From positions 60,693 through 124,692 of the forward strand of contig NZ_JADOGI010000004.1 in assembly GCF_015645445.1 (NCBI RefSeq): 64,000 bases of DNA, in the 5' to 3' direction. The notes beneath the pieces are model-generated. The model ran no database searches, was not told the DNA's origin, and was given only the letters and a program-made list of their open reading frames with translations. The stretch comes from Nonomuraea cypriaca (GTDB taxonomy: Bacteria > Actinomycetota > Actinomycetes > Streptosporangiales > Streptosporangiaceae). This document shows, piece after piece, positions 17,958 to 28,089 of the stretch (its first letter is position 1; every line of letters starts with the position of its first letter). The position numbers and the translations under genes were made by a program.

Positions 17958-20349
17958 GGTCGTACACCGCGCCTCGGCGGGTCTCCAGGACGACCACGCC
18001 CGCCTCCGGCCGCTCGGCCTCGACCGGACGCCCGCGCTCCGTGACCGACACCGGCCCGGCGGTGCGCAGGGTGAGCCGGCGCCCCAGGCCGGACTGGACC
18101 CGGCCGCGCCGCAGCGCGCCGCCGCCCCACTCCAGGTCCACCTCGAACCCGCCGCGCGCCCGCAGCCCGCGGAACGACCCGGCGGGCCACGCGGCGGGCA
18201 GGGCGGGCAGCAGGTGGAGCTGGTCGCCGTGGCTCTGCAGCAGCATCTCGGTGATCCCGGAGACCCCGCCGAAGTTCCCGTCGATCTGGAACGGCGGATG
18301 CAGGTCGAACATGTTGGGCGCGGTCCGCGCGGGCACCAGCAGGTTGCTCAGCCGCTTGTACGCCTCCGCCGCGTCCAGCAGCCGAGCCCAGAAGTTGATC
18401 TTCCAGGCCAGCGACCACCCGGCCCCCGCCTCCCCACGCAGCTCCAGCGTCCGCCGGGCGGCCTGGGCCAGGTCGGGGGAGAGCCTGGGATCGATCTGGT
18501 GACCGGGGAACAGGCCCCACAGGTGCGAGATGTGCCGGCTGCGCGACAGCGCGGCGTCACCCCGGTAGTCCTCCTGCCACTCCTGGATCTGCCCCAGGTG
18601 GCCCACCTGGTTGGGCACCAGCCGCGACCGCGCCTGCCTGACCCGCTCCCGCATCCCGGCGTCCCCGCCGACCACCTCGGACGCCTCGGCGAAGGCGCCG
18701 AACAGGTCGCGCAGGATCTGCATGTCCATGGTGGGTCCCGCGCAGATGCTGACGTTCTCGCCGCCGTCCTCGTGGTGCCCGACCTCGGGGGAGTGCGAGG
18801 GGTTCGTCACCAGGTAGCCGGTCCTGGGGTCGGTCTGCATCGTGTCCATGAAGAACCGCACCGAGCCCTCGATCAGCGGGAAGTGCTCGCGTAGCCGCCG
18901 CTCGTCGCCCGTGTACAGGTAGTGCTCCCACAACGTCAGGCACAGCCAGGCCCCGCCGGTCGGCCACACGCCGTAGAAGGCGAAGTCGACGGGCGCCGTC
19001 CCGCGCCAGCCGTCGGTGTTGTGGTGGGCCACCCAGCCGTCCGCGCCGTACTGGGTCCTGGCCGTCTTGGCGCCGGTCTCCGCCAGGTCCTCGATGAGGT
19101 CGAACAGCGGGTCCATGCACTCGATGAGGTTGCCCGGCGCGGCCGGCCAGTAGTTCATCTCGCAGTTGATGTTGATGGTGTACTTCGACTCCCACGAGGG
19201 CGTGAGCGAGTCGTTCCAGATGCCCTGCAGGTTGGCGGCGTGGCCGGGGGCACGGGAGCAGGAGATCAGCAGGTAACGGCCGTACTGGAAATAGAGCGCG
19301 GCCAGGTGCGGGTCGGTGTCGAGCTGCTGGCGCGCGATCCGCTCGTCGGTGGGCAGCGCGGCCGCCTCCGACGTGCCGAGGTCGATCTCCACCCGCCCGA
19401 AGAGCCGCGTGTAGTCCTGTACGTGCCTGCGCAGCAGCACCTGGTACGGCTGCCCGCCCGCCCGTACGAGATGCCGCCCCGCCACCTCTTCCTGATCGCC
19501 GCCGACGTCCTGGTAGCTGCGGTAGCTGGAGCCCATGGAGATCAGCAGGGTGACCTCGTCCGCGCCCTCGACGACCAGCGTGCCGCCGTCGGTGCCCACC
19601 GTGCCGCCCTTGGCCTCGGCCCTGGCCACCGCGCGGAAGCGGACCTCGCCCTTGAGGCCCTGCGTGTCGCCGCTGACCCCGTCGAGCGCGATCTCGGCCC
19701 GGCCGGTCGCCGCCGAGGTGGAGGTCTGCGGGCTGCTGAACGCCGCGCGGAACGTCACCGCGCCCGGCTTGTCGGCCGTGTGCCGGACGACGATGACCTG
19801 GTCGGGGTTGCTGGCGAAGACCTCGCGCGTGTGGCGGACGCCGTCGCGGACGTACGTCACGGTGGTGACGGCCCTGCTCAGATCGAGCTCGCGACGGTAG
19901 CCGGTGTACTCGGCCGGACCGGGGAAGGTCAGCGTGAGGTCACCGAGCACCTGGTACGGCGCCTGCTCACTCGGTCGGCCGAGGAACTTCTGGTCCGCCA
20001 GGTTCTGGGCGGCCTGCCACTTGTCCTCCCAGACCAGCCGCCTGATCTCGGGGAGCGCGGCCAGGGCCTCGGGGCTGTCGTAGGTGTGCGGCCCGCCGGC
20101 CCAGACGCTGTCCTCGTTGAGCTGGAGCCGCTCGGTCTCCACGCCGCCGAAGACCATGGCCCCGAGCCGCCCGCAGCCGACCGGCAGCGCCTCCAGCCAT
20201 TCCGCGGCCGGCCGGGTGTACCAGAGGGTGAGGTCCCGCGTGGCCGCGTGCGCGGCCCCGGCGGTGACGCCGCCCACGAGCAGGGATCCGGCCGCGGCCC
20301 CTAAACCGGTCGCGAGCACGCCTCGTCGGGTGTAGCCGTCTTTCGTCAC
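17941..20349 (-). CDS. Secreted GH95 alpha-L-fucosidase
   Basis: An 802-residue exported glycosidase. Start: the GTG at 20349, five bases after GGAG; the frame extends ten codons further without a ribosome-binding site. The Tat signal [16 protein letters not shown] runs to [10 protein letters not shown]95 hallmarks: [39 protein letters not shown] with [45 protein letters not shown], and [14 protein letters not shown] near the end. GH95 enzymes remove alpha-linked L-fucose (some L-galactose) from xyloglucan, RG-II and glycoproteins. It is divergent from the fuconolactonase-type gene, supporting a fucose role. A convergent 17-bp overlap with the regulator is unusual but small. Confidence 0.92.
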   Translation of the reverse strand: MTKDGYTRRGVLATGLGAAAGSLLVGGVTAGAAHAATRDLTLWYTRPAAEWLEALPVGCGRLGAMVFGGVETERLQLNEDSVWAGGPHTYDSPEALAALPEIRRLVWEDKWQAAQNLADQKFLGRPSEQAPYQVLGDLTLTFPGPAEYTGYRRELDLSRAVTTVTYVRDGVRHTREVFASNPDQVIVVRHTADKPGAVTFRAAFSSPQTSTSAATGRAEIALDGVSGDTQGLKGEVRFRAVARAEAKGGTVGTDGGTLVVEGADEVTLLISMGSSYRSYQDVGGDQEEVAGRHLVRAGGQPYQVLLRRHVQDYTRLFGRVEIDLGTSEAAALPTDERIARQQLDTDPHLAALYFQYGRYLLISCSRAPGHAANLQGIWNDSLTPSWESKYTININCEMNYWPAAPGNLIECMDPLFDLIEDLAETGAKTARTQYGADGWVAHHNTDGWRGTAPVDFAFYGVWPTGGAWLCLTLWEHYLYTGDERRLREHFPLIEGSVRFFMDTMQTDPRTGYLVTNPSHSPEVGHHEDGGENVSICAGPTMDMQILRDLFGAFAEASEVVGGDAGMRERVRQARSRLVPNQVGHLGQIQEWQEDYRGDAALSRSRHISHLWGLFPGHQIDPRLSPDLAQAARRTLELRGEAGAGWSLAWKINFWARLLDAAEAYKRLSNLLVPARTAPNMFDLHPPFQIDGNFGGVSGITEMLLQSHGDQLHLLPALPAAWPAGSFRGLRARGGFEVDLEWGGGALRRGRVQSGLGRRLTLRTAGPVSVTERGRPVEAERPEAGVVVLETRRGAVYDLTPQG

Positions 20350-20457
20350 CTTTACTCCTGTTCGTCCACATGAATGCAAGACATGTGAGGTCTGCTAGGT
20401 TTTCGGTCTGCGAACGATCTCCTGGCCCTGGCCGCCGTCCCGATCCCCGGAGCTCGC

Positions 20458-21294
20458 ATGACCACCAGAATCGATGCCCATCACCACGTCTGGGACCTCG
20501 GCATCCGGCACCACGACTGGCTCGACCCGGACAAGATGGCGCCCGTCCGCCGCACGTTCACCCTCGACGACCTCGCCGGGCCCGCCGCGGCGGCCGGGGT
20601 GAGCCGCACGGTGCTCGTGCAGGTGCTGTCCGACCCGGCGGAGACGGCGGAGTTCCTGGAGCTGGCCGCCGGGTCCGAGCTCGTGGCCGGCGTCGTGGGC
20701 TGGATCGACCTCACCGCGCCCGACGCCGCCGACGTGCTGGCCGCCATGCCCGGCGGGCTGGTCGCCGTACGGCACGGCGTGCAGTCCGAGCCCGACCCCG
20801 GCTGGCTCACCCGCCCGGACGTACGCCGCGGGCTCGCCGCGGTGGCCGCCGCCGGCCTGAGCTACGACCTGCTCACGTTGCCGCACCAACTGCCCGCGGC
20901 CATCGACACGGCGGCCGCGCTGCCCGAGCTGACCTTCGTGCTCGACCACCTGTCCAAGCCGCCGATCGCCGCGGGCGAGCTGGAGCCGTGGCGCGGCCGG
21001 ATCAGGCGGCTCGCCGCGCTCCCGAACGTCTACTGCAAGCTGTCCGGAATGGTCACCGAGGCCGACTGGGCGTCCTGGCAGGTGGCCGACCTGCGGCCGT
21101 ACGCCGAGATCGTCCTGGAGGCGTTCGGGCCCGAGCGGGTGATGTTCGGCTCCGACTGGCCCGTGTGCCTGCTCGCGGCGAGCTACGAGCGGGTCGCCGG
21201 GGCCGCGGACGAGCTGTGCGCGGGCCTGTCGGAGAGCGAGCGCGCCGACGTCTTCGCCGGCACGGCCCGCCGGGCCTACCGCCTGCCCGGCTGA
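20458..21294 (+). CDS. Amidohydrolase, sugar lactonase (fuconolactonase type)
   Basis: A 278-residue TIM-barrel metal hydrolase of the amidohydrolase-2/COG3618 group, whose characterised members open L-fucono- or L-rhamnono-lactones. The metal and active-site motifs are IDAHHHVWDL at the start, the strand FVLDHLSKPP, CKLSGMVTEADW, and MFGSDWPVCLLAASY. The ATG at 20458 follows GGAGC. Placed between a fucosidase and an aldose-dehydrogenase-like SDR, it most likely hydrolyses the lactone made from the released deoxysugar. It ends 8 nt from the convergent DUF4432 gene. Confidence 0.88.
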   Translation: MTTRIDAHHHVWDLGIRHHDWLDPDKMAPVRRTFTLDDLAGPAAAAGVSRTVLVQVLSDPAETAEFLELAAGSELVAGVVGWIDLTAPDAADVLAAMPGGLVAVRHGVQSEPDPGWLTRPDVRRGLAAVAAAGLSYDLLTLPHQLPAAIDTAAALPELTFVLDHLSKPPIAAGELEPWRGRIRRLAALPNVYCKLSGMVTEADWASWQVADLRPYAEIVLEAFGPERVMFGSDWPVCLLAASYERVAGAADELCAGLSESERADVFAGTARRAYRLPG

Positions 21295-21302
21295 GCGCCG
21301 CA

Positions 21303-22339
<1,037 letters not shown>

Positions 22340-22343
<4 letters not shown>

Positions 22344-23056
22344 GCCATCACCCACCCTCCGTTGACTTCGATGGTCTGGCCCGTGACGAACGACGCGTCC
22401 TGGCCGGCCAGGAACGACACCACGGCCGCCAGTTCCTCCGGCCGGCCCCGCCGCTGGAGCGCCTGCCGGTCCAGGACCAGCCGCTCGTACGCCTCGGGAT
22501 CCGGATGGATCTCCTCGGCCGCCGTGGGGAACGCGCCGGGCGAGACGCAGTTGACCCGGATCTCCCTCGGCCCGAGCTCGCGCGCCAGCGCCCTGGTGAG
22601 CGCCGCCGCCGCGCCCTTGGTCGCCACGTACGCGGCCAGGTCGGACCAGCCGCCGTGCATGGTGATCGAGGCGATGTTCACGATCGCGCCGCCGATCGCG
22701 CCGTTGCCTGGCTCGCTCATCTGCCTGGCCGCGTGCTGGGCCGCCAGCCAGTAGGCGCGCTGGTTGACGGCGTGCACGTCGTCGTACTCGGCCAGCGGCA
22801 CCTCCAGGAACGGCCTGGCGGGGTAGACGGCCGCGTTGTTCACGAGGACGCCGACCGGACCCAGCCGCGCGGCCGTCTCCGCGAACGCGGCCTCGATGGC
22901 CGCCGGATCCCGCAGGTCGGTCTTCAGGTTGAGCGCGCCTTCGAGCGCGCCGGCGTCGCGGTCGAGTGCCGCCACCTGGTGGCCGTCGGCCGTCAGGCGG
23001 CGCACGATCGCCCGGCCGAGCGCCCCGGCGGCCCCTGTGACGAGCGCCGTGGTCAC
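22340..23056 (-). CDS. SDR dehydrogenase (L-fucose/sugar dehydrogenase type)
   Basis: A 238-residue classical short-chain dehydrogenase. The NAD(P)-binding motif TGAAGALG is near residue 8, NNAAVYPA follows near residue 78, catalytic Ser lies in NIASITMHGG and the Tyr/Lys pair in AAYVATKGAAAALTRAL. GTG at 23056 is preferred because GGAGG sits 5 nt upstream; an ATG at 23068 is also in frame. It probably oxidises the free sugar to its lactone, which the amidohydrolase at 20458 would open. L-fucose is a reasonable guess from the fucosidase neighbour. Confidence 0.85.
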
Positions 23057-23068
23057 GGTTGCCTCCAT

Positions 23069-23129
23069 TCCTTGTGCGGGTCAGTCCTCGCATGCCAGTC
23101 CTTGTGCGGGGTCAGTCCTCGCATGTCAG
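23069..23129. repeat. 30/31-bp direct repeat spanning a stop codon
   Basis: Copies at 23069-23098 and 23099-23129 differ by one inserted base and one substitution. The second copy contains the last codons and TGA (23112-23114) of the CoA-transferase gene on the minus strand. The first repeats them downstream, directly before the SDR ribosome-binding site. Confidence 0.95.
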
Positions 23130-24302
23130 CACGCCCTTCGCCACCAACTCGGCCGTGCGTCCCGCCGGATAGCCCAGCTCGTCCATCAGCTCCCTCGTGT
23201 GCTCGCCCACCAGCGGCGCGCCCCTGCGTACCGAGGGTGGGGCGGCGCTGAGCCCGTAAGGGAAGCCGGGGGTGGTGACCGTGCCCTCGGTGGGGTGGTC
23301 GTAGGTGACGAACGAGCCGTTGTGCTTGACCTGCGGGTCGGCGACCAGGTCGGCGTACCCGTACACCGGGCCCGCCCACAGGTCGTGGCGGGCGCAGATC
23401 TCCAGCCACTCGGCGGTGGTGCGGCCGGGCAGCCGGGCGGCGACCAGGGCGGTGATCTCGTCGCGCCTGGTGTGGCCGTCGTCGTCGCCGTCCATGGCGG
23501 CCAGCTCCGGCAGGTCGAGCGCGACGGCCAGCGTGTCCAGCCTGGGCATGCCGAGCGCGAGGTAGCCGTCCTTGGTGGCGAAGACGCCGTACGGCGCCCT
23601 GATGTAGGTGTGGCCGTGCGGCTCGCGCCCGCGCCGCTGCGGCACCCCGCCGACCGTGAACACCGACAGCTCCTGCATCTGCACGGCGATGGCCGCGTCC
23701 AGCATGTTGACGCTCACCCGCTGGCCCTCGCCGGTGCGCTCCCGGTGCAGCAGCGCGGCCAGCGCGCCCTCGAACGCGCTGTAGGCGGTGATGGCGTCGA
23801 CGGCGTACGTGCCCGCCGGCGCCGGTGGGTCGCCGTCGCGGCCGGTGCTCAGCATGGCGCCGCTCATGGCCTGCAGCAGCAGGTCCTGGCCCGGTCTCGA
23901 CGTGTACGGGCCGGACTCGCCGTAGCCGGACATGGAGACGTACACGATGCCCGGGTTGACCGCGCTGATCGTGTCGTAGTCCATGCCGAGCCGCTCGGCG
24001 ACGCCCGGCCGGTAATTCTGCAGGAACACGTCGGCCGTCGCGGCCAGCCGGTGGACGACCTCGCGGCCCTCGTCCGACTTGAGGTTGACGGCCAGGCTGC
24101 GCTTGTTGCGGTTGAGCGACAGGAACGAGGCGTTGACCCGGTTGCCCGTCGCGCCGCCCGCCGGGGCGTGCCGCTGCCACTCGCCGGTCACCGGCTCCAC
24201 CTTGACCACGTCCGCGCCCAGGTCGCCGAGCCGCATGGCGGCCAGCGGGCCGGCCATGGCGATGGACAGGTCGACCACGCGGTAGCCGTCGAGAACGCCC
24301 AT
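23112..24302 (-). CDS. Family III CoA-transferase (CaiB/BaiF)
   Basis: A 396-residue CoA-transferase of the CaiB/BaiF (formyl-CoA transferase) family. N-terminal VVDLSIAMAGPLAAMRLGDLG and ADVVKVEPV, then NKRSLAVNLKSDEGR and FLQNYRPGVAERLG are hallmarks. The catalytic Asp is expected in YAVDAITAYSAF. The ATG at 24302 overlaps the upstream hydratase-family stop (ATGA), so the two act as a pair on an acyl-CoA. Carnitine-like (CaiB/CaiD) chemistry or activation of a hydroxy acid are both possible; the substrate is unknown, and its presence in a sugar island is odd. Confidence 0.9.
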   Translation of the reverse strand: MGVLDGYRVVDLSIAMAGPLAAMRLGDLGADVVKVEPVTGEWQRHAPAGGATGNRVNASFLSLNRNKRSLAVNLKSDEGREVVHRLAATADVFLQNYRPGVAERLGMDYDTISAVNPGIVYVSMSGYGESGPYTSRPGQDLLLQAMSGAMLSTGRDGDPPAPAGTYAVDAITAYSAFEGALAALLHRERTGEGQRVSVNMLDAAIAVQMQELSVFTVGGVPQRRGREPHGHTYIRAPYGVFATKDGYLALGMPRLDTLAVALDLPELAAMDGDDDGHTRRDEITALVAARLPGRTTAEWLEICARHDLWAGPVYGYADLVADPQVKHNGSFVTYDHPTEGTVTTPGFPYGLSAAPPSVRRGAPLVGEHTRELMDELGYPAGRTAELVAKGVLTCED

Positions 24303-25066
24303 CAGCGGCCCTCGAACACAGGTTCGCGGCGCTCGGCGAACGCGGCCCGGCCCTCGGCCGCGTCGGCGGTGGCGAAGCAGACGGTCTGGAGGTCGCGCTC
24401 GTACTGGATGGCCTGCTCAAGCGGCATCGAGTAGGCGGCCCTGAGATTGGCCTTGGCCGTCTGGGCGGCGATCGGCGGGCGGGCGGCGATCTTCCCGGCC
24501 AGCTCCCGTGCGGCCTTCATCAGCTCCTCCGGCGGCAGCACGTCGGTGACGAGCCCCCAGGCCGCGGCGCGGGCCGCGTCGACGGGGTCGCCGGTGAGCA
24601 GCATCGTCGCCGCGTTGCTCGGGCCCGCCGCGTGGGCCAGCAGCGCCGACTGGCCGCTGCCGCCGATCCAGCCCAGCTTGATCTCCGGTGCGGCGAACGT
24701 CGCCGTCTCGGCCGCCAGCCGGATGTCGCAGGCCAGGGCCAGCTCCAGACCGCCGCCGTAGGCGTAGCCGTTGACGGCCGCGATGATCGGCTTGCGCAGG
24801 GCGCGTACCGCGTCGCCGTAGTCGCCGCGGTTGCGGAACTCCCACGGGGTGGCGTACTCGTCCAGTTCGCTGATGTCGCTGCCGACGCAGAACGAGCGCT
24901 CGCCGGCGCCGGTCAGCACCGCCACCCGGATCCCTGGGTCGGCGTCCACCTTGTCGAGGCAGGCGCGCAGCGCGGCGGCCATGTCCGGGGTGATGGCGTT
25001 GAGCTTGGCGGGTCTGTTCAGGGTGACGACGGCCACGGGGCCGTCGACGTCGATGAGGACGTCCAA
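24302..25066 (-). CDS. Enoyl-CoA hydratase/isomerase family enzyme
   Basis: A 254-residue crotonase-fold protein. The oxyanion-hole segment SFCVGSDISELDEY and YAYGGGLELALACDIRLA are clear. The first catalytic Glu of hydratases is kept in APEIKLGWIGGSG. The second, normally in a MEMVLTG-like stretch, appears as Thr in AATMLLTG, so a plain hydratase reaction is doubtful; isomerase, decarboxylase or hydrolase activity is possible. TTG start at 25066 with AGGAG upstream. It is coupled to the CoA-transferase. Confidence 0.88.
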   Translation of the reverse strand: MDVLIDVDGPVAVVTLNRPAKLNAITPDMAAALRACLDKVDADPGIRVAVLTGAGERSFCVGSDISELDEYATPWEFRNRGDYGDAVRALRKPIIAAVNGYAYGGGLELALACDIRLAAETATFAAPEIKLGWIGGSGQSALLAHAAGPSNAATMLLTGDPVDAARAAAWGLVTDVLPPEELMKAARELAGKIAARPPIAAQTAKANLRAAYSMPLEQAIQYERDLQTVCFATADAAEGRAAFAERREPVFEGR

Positions 25067-25141
25067 GTGTTCGCTCCTGGGGTGGTCTCGTCTGGGGGTG
25101 GGCTCAGCGGCAGGTGCGTGCGTGCTGCTCTGGGCCCGGGC

Positions 25142-25858
25142 TCAGCAGCAGAGGCGTACGTGGTGCTCGGCGTCGGCGCGGGCGACCTCGACCACGCCGC
25201 GCATGGCCTCTTCGGCCTTGCGGTGGTGGCGGCGCCTGATCGCCTGGGCCACGCGCTCGTGGCCGGGCAGCGTCTCCTTGTTGTGCTCGACCGAGCGGGT
25301 GTGCACCTGGCGCACGGACCGCAGGGCGATGCTGATCATGTCGTAGATGTAGAGGAGCAGGTCGTTGTCCGCCGCGGCGAAGACGGCCTTGTGGAAGGCC
25401 AGGTCGGCCTCGATGAACGGCTCGGGGTCGTCGGCAGTGGCGTACAGCGCGGCCATGGCCTCGTCGACGCGCCGCACCGCCGCCGCGTCCGCCCGCTCGG
25501 CCGCGACCCTGGCCGCGCCGGGCTCCAGCGCGACGCGCAGGTCGGCCAGCACCCGGATGTCCCCGGGCCGCGGCTCCGGCTCGAACCGCCAGCTCAGGAC
25601 GTCGGCGTCGAGCAGGTTCCAGGACTCGCGGGGGCGCACCCGGGTGCCCGCGCTCCGCCTGGTCTCCAGCAGGCCCTTGCCGGCCAGCACCTTCACGCCT
25701 TCCCGTACGGCGGAGCGGCCCACACCCAGGTCGTTGACCAGTTGCTCCTCGATGGGGATGGACGTGCCGGGGGCCAGCGAGCCGCCGACGATGCGGGCGC
25801 CGAGGGCGCGCACGACGCGTACGTTCCTGGCCGCGTCCCTCTGAGGTTCGGTTGCCAC
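25142..25858 (-). CDS. GntR/FCD (FadR-type) regulator
   Basis: A 238-residue repressor. Winged helix in residues 10-75 (ALGARIVGGSLAPGTSIPIE, then LGVGRSAVREGVKVLAGKGL and ETRRSAGTRV), FCD domain with metal-type motifs DLAFHKAVFAA and HERVAQAIRRRHHRKAEEA. GTG start at 25858 without a clear ribosome-binding site. It is divergent from the racemase/RuBisCO-like/kinase genes, and two identical-type dyads lie in the 118-nt gap, so it very likely represses them and itself, with a sugar acid as inducer. It may also influence the hydratase/CoA-transferase genes downstream. Confidence 0.9.
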   Translation of the reverse strand: MATEPQRDAARNVRVVRALGARIVGGSLAPGTSIPIEEQLVNDLGVGRSAVREGVKVLAGKGLLETRRSAGTRVRPRESWNLLDADVLSWRFEPEPRPGDIRVLADLRVALEPGAARVAAERADAAAVRRVDEAMAALYATADDPEPFIEADLAFHKAVFAAADNDLLLYIYDMISIALRSVRQVHTRSVEHNKETLPGHERVAQAIRRRHHRKAEEAMRGVVEVARADAEHHVRLCC

Positions 25859-25900
25859 GAACCCGCACGCTACCCCCGGGGCAACCGATTTCCTAGAGCT

Positions 25901-25934
25901 TTCATCAGATGAAGCTGGAATTTCATCCGATGAA
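25901..25934. promoter_or_regulatory. Paired GntR operators in divergent promoter
   Basis: Two perfect 6-1-6 palindromes, TTCATC-A-GATGAA (25901-25913) and TTCATC-C-GATGAA (25922-25934), have centres 21 bp apart, exactly two helical turns. They lie between the GntR gene (-) and the racemase gene (+). Half-site and spacing are typical of FadR-type dimers binding cooperatively on one DNA face. Confidence 0.85.
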
Positions 25935-25976
25935 GTGACACGCTCTTAACATTCTTCACCCACGCTTGGAGATGCC

Positions 25977-26711
25977 GTGACGAAGAGACTGGGACTGATC
26001 CACACGTCCGCGACGCTGGTCGACGTGTTCGCCGAGCTGTGCGCGGAGCACCTGCCCGGCGTCGAGACGTTCAACATCGTCGACGACAGCCTGATCAAGG
26101 ACACCGTCGCCGCCGGCCGCCTCACGCCACGCACCGCGCGCCGGGTCGCCGGCCACATCGAGGCCGCCGAGGCCGCCGGGGCCGACCACATCCTGGTGAC
26201 CTGCTCCTCGATCGGCGCGGCCGTCGAGGCGGCCGAGCCGCTGACCGGCGTGCCGGTGACCCGGGTGGACCGGCCGATGGCAGACCGGGCCGTCGCCCTG
26301 GGCCGCCGGATCGGCGTGCTGGCCACCCTGTCCACCACCCTCGACCCCACCGCCGACCTGGTACGCCGGCGCGCCGCGGCGGCCGGCCAGGAGATCGAAC
26401 TGACGGCCAGGGTCTGCGAGGGCGCGTTCGAGGCCCTGATGGGCGGCGACGCGGCCACACACGACGTCCGGGTGACGGCGGCGCTCGGTGAGCTGGCCGG
26501 GCAGGTGGACGTGATCGTGCTGGCCCAGGCGTCGATGGCCCGCGTGGCCGGCACGGTCGAGGCCCCGGTGCCGATCCTGGCCAGCCCGCCGCTCGCCATG
26601 GAACACCTGGCGAAGGCCATCGAGCGCGAGAGTCCGTCGGACCCTGGCCCGAACGATCGCGAGAACCCGGTGGACCCTGGCGCGGTCGATCGTGGGCGGG
26701 CGGGTCGGTGA
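25977..26711 (+). CDS. Asp/Glu-racemase superfamily protein
   Basis: A 244-residue protein of the aspartate/glutamate/hydantoin racemase and arylmalonate decarboxylase superfamily. Start: GTG at 25977 with TTGGAGA upstream. The N-terminal LGLIHTSATLVDVF and the cysteine in HILVTCSSIGAA (about residue 75) match the first active-site loop. The second loop, where racemases place the other Cys, reads VIVLAQASMARVAG with no Cys, so two-base racemisation is unlikely. Decarboxylation or isomerisation of the sugar acid used by its neighbours is possible. The last 30 residues carry a repeat (ESPSDPGPNDRE/NPVDPG) outside the normal fold. First gene of the RuBisCO-like operon. Confidence 0.8.
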   Translation: MTKRLGLIHTSATLVDVFAELCAEHLPGVETFNIVDDSLIKDTVAAGRLTPRTARRVAGHIEAAEAAGADHILVTCSSIGAAVEAAEPLTGVPVTRVDRPMADRAVALGRRIGVLATLSTTLDPTADLVRRRAAAAGQEIELTARVCEGAFEALMGGDAATHDVRVTAALGELAGQVDVIVLAQASMARVAGTVEAPVPILASPPLAMEHLAKAIERESPSDPGPNDRENPVDPGAVDRGRAGR

Positions 26712-27973
26712 GCATGGCGGCGGCCGGCCGTGAGCTGACCGTGGCGACGTACCGGATCCTCACCCGGCTGCCGCTGGAGCGGGCGGTGAGCGCGATCGCG
26801 GGTGAGCAGAGCACCGGCACGTTCGTCAGCGTCGCGGGGGAGACGGACGAGTTGCGCGCCCGGCACGGCGCCGTGGTGCTGGAGCTGACGGAGCTGCCCG
26901 GCCAGGACGGCGAGGCGTTGCCCGGAGCGCGCGGCGACGGGCCGCTCACCGCCGGCCTGGTCAAGATCGGGTTCCCGCTGGAGAACACCGGGCCGTCGCT
27001 CACGAACCTGTTCCCCGTGGTCGCGGGCAACCTCTACGAGTTGCGTGAGCTGGCCGGGCTGAAGCTGGTCGACCTGGAGTTGCCGGCCGCGTTCGGGGAG
27101 GCGTACCTGCCGGCGCGGTTCGCCGTCGAGGGCACCCGGCGGCTGGTGGGACGGCCCGAGGGTGTGCTGATCGGCACCATCGTCAAGCCCAACATCGGGC
27201 TGCGCCCCGCCGACTACGTGGACCTGGTGCTGGAGCTGGGGCTGGCCGGCGTCGACTTCATCAAGGACGACGAGGTCAACGCCGACTGCCCGCCCGCGCC
27301 GCTGCCCCAGCGGGTGCGCGCGGTGACCGCCGCCCTCGACGAGGTGGAGCGGCGTACGGGACGGCGGCCCATGTACGCGTTCAACATCAGCGACGAACCC
27401 GACCGGATGCTGCGCAACCACGACCTGGTGGTGGCCGCCGGCGGCACGTGCGTGATGGTCAACCTGAACGTCGTCGGCTTCCCGGCCGTCGCCATGCTGC
27501 GCAGGCGCGCCAGGGTGCCGATCCACGCGCACGTCACCGGTCTCGGCGCGCTGGCCCGGCATCCGGGGCTGGGGATCGGGCACGTGGCGTACCAGAAGCT
27601 GGCCCGGCTGACCGGGATCGACCACCTGCACTGCGGTGGGTTCCACAGCAAGTTCTACGTCACGGACGACGAAGTGGCGCGTACGGTGGCCGCCGTGCGG
27701 GAGCCGCTGCTCGGGGGGTTCCCGTGCCTGCCCGTCCTGTCCTCCGCCCAGTGGGCCGGCACCGCACCCGCCACCCTGGAACGTACGGGCACCACCGACC
27801 TGCTGGTGCTGGCGGGCGGCGGCATCCTCGGCCACCCGGACGGGGTGGCGGCGGGGGTCGCGAGCATTCGGCAGGCATGGGCGGCGGCGGTGGCCGGCGT
27901 GCCGCTCCACGAGGTGAACTCACCGGAGCTGACCAGGGCACTGGAACACTTCGGCGGGATCGTGACACGGTGA
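26708..27973 (+). CDS. RuBisCO-like protein (form IV), apiose-pathway type
   Basis: A 421-residue RuBisCO large-subunit homologue, too divergent for CO2 fixation. Equivalents of plant K175 (K160 in GTIVKPNIGL), K201 (K186), D203 and E204 in GVDFIKDDEVNAD, and loop-6 K334 (K315 in HCGGFHSKFY) are kept at correct spacing. K177 is Asn. A carbamylated-lysine/Mg2+ site is therefore likely. RuBisCO-like proteins encoded with DUF1537 kinases include OiaX and OiaT, which decarboxylate or cleave 3-oxo-isoapionate 4-phosphate. This pairing is what is seen here, so I infer that role, unproven. GTG at 26708 overlaps the upstream stop; an ATG at 26714 is an alternative. It is followed by the kinase. Confidence 0.88.
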   Translation: MSMAAAGRELTVATYRILTRLPLERAVSAIAGEQSTGTFVSVAGETDELRARHGAVVLELTELPGQDGEALPGARGDGPLTAGLVKIGFPLENTGPSLTNLFPVVAGNLYELRELAGLKLVDLELPAAFGEAYLPARFAVEGTRRLVGRPEGVLIGTIVKPNIGLRPADYVDLVLELGLAGVDFIKDDEVNADCPPAPLPQRVRAVTAALDEVERRTGRRPMYAFNISDEPDRMLRNHDLVVAAGGTCVMVNLNVVGFPAVAMLRRRARVPIHAHVTGLGALARHPGLGIGHVAYQKLARLTGIDHLHCGGFHSKFYVTDDEVARTVAAVREPLLGGFPCLPVLSSAQWAGTAPATLERTGTTDLLVLAGGGILGHPDGVAAGVASIRQAWAAAVAGVPLHEVNSPELTRALEHFGGIVTR

Positions 27974-28018
27974 CCCGGCTCGGCGGTGCCGGTGACTGGG
28001 CGAGCGGGGCGGGTGCTC

Positions 28019-28089
28019 GTGACGCGGTTCGGCGGGGTGGGGTGCTTGTGAGGCTCGGTGGTGTGGTGGGGGTTCCGTGACGCGGTTCG
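28019..28089 (+). repeat. Duplicated kinase start region
   Basis: GTGACGCGGTTCG occurs exactly at 28019-28031 and again at the kinase start codon (28077-28089). A weaker third copy lies at the RuBisCO-like stop (around 27971). The 103-nt spacer between the two genes is built largely of these degenerate G-rich repeats and holds no gene. Confidence 0.75.
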
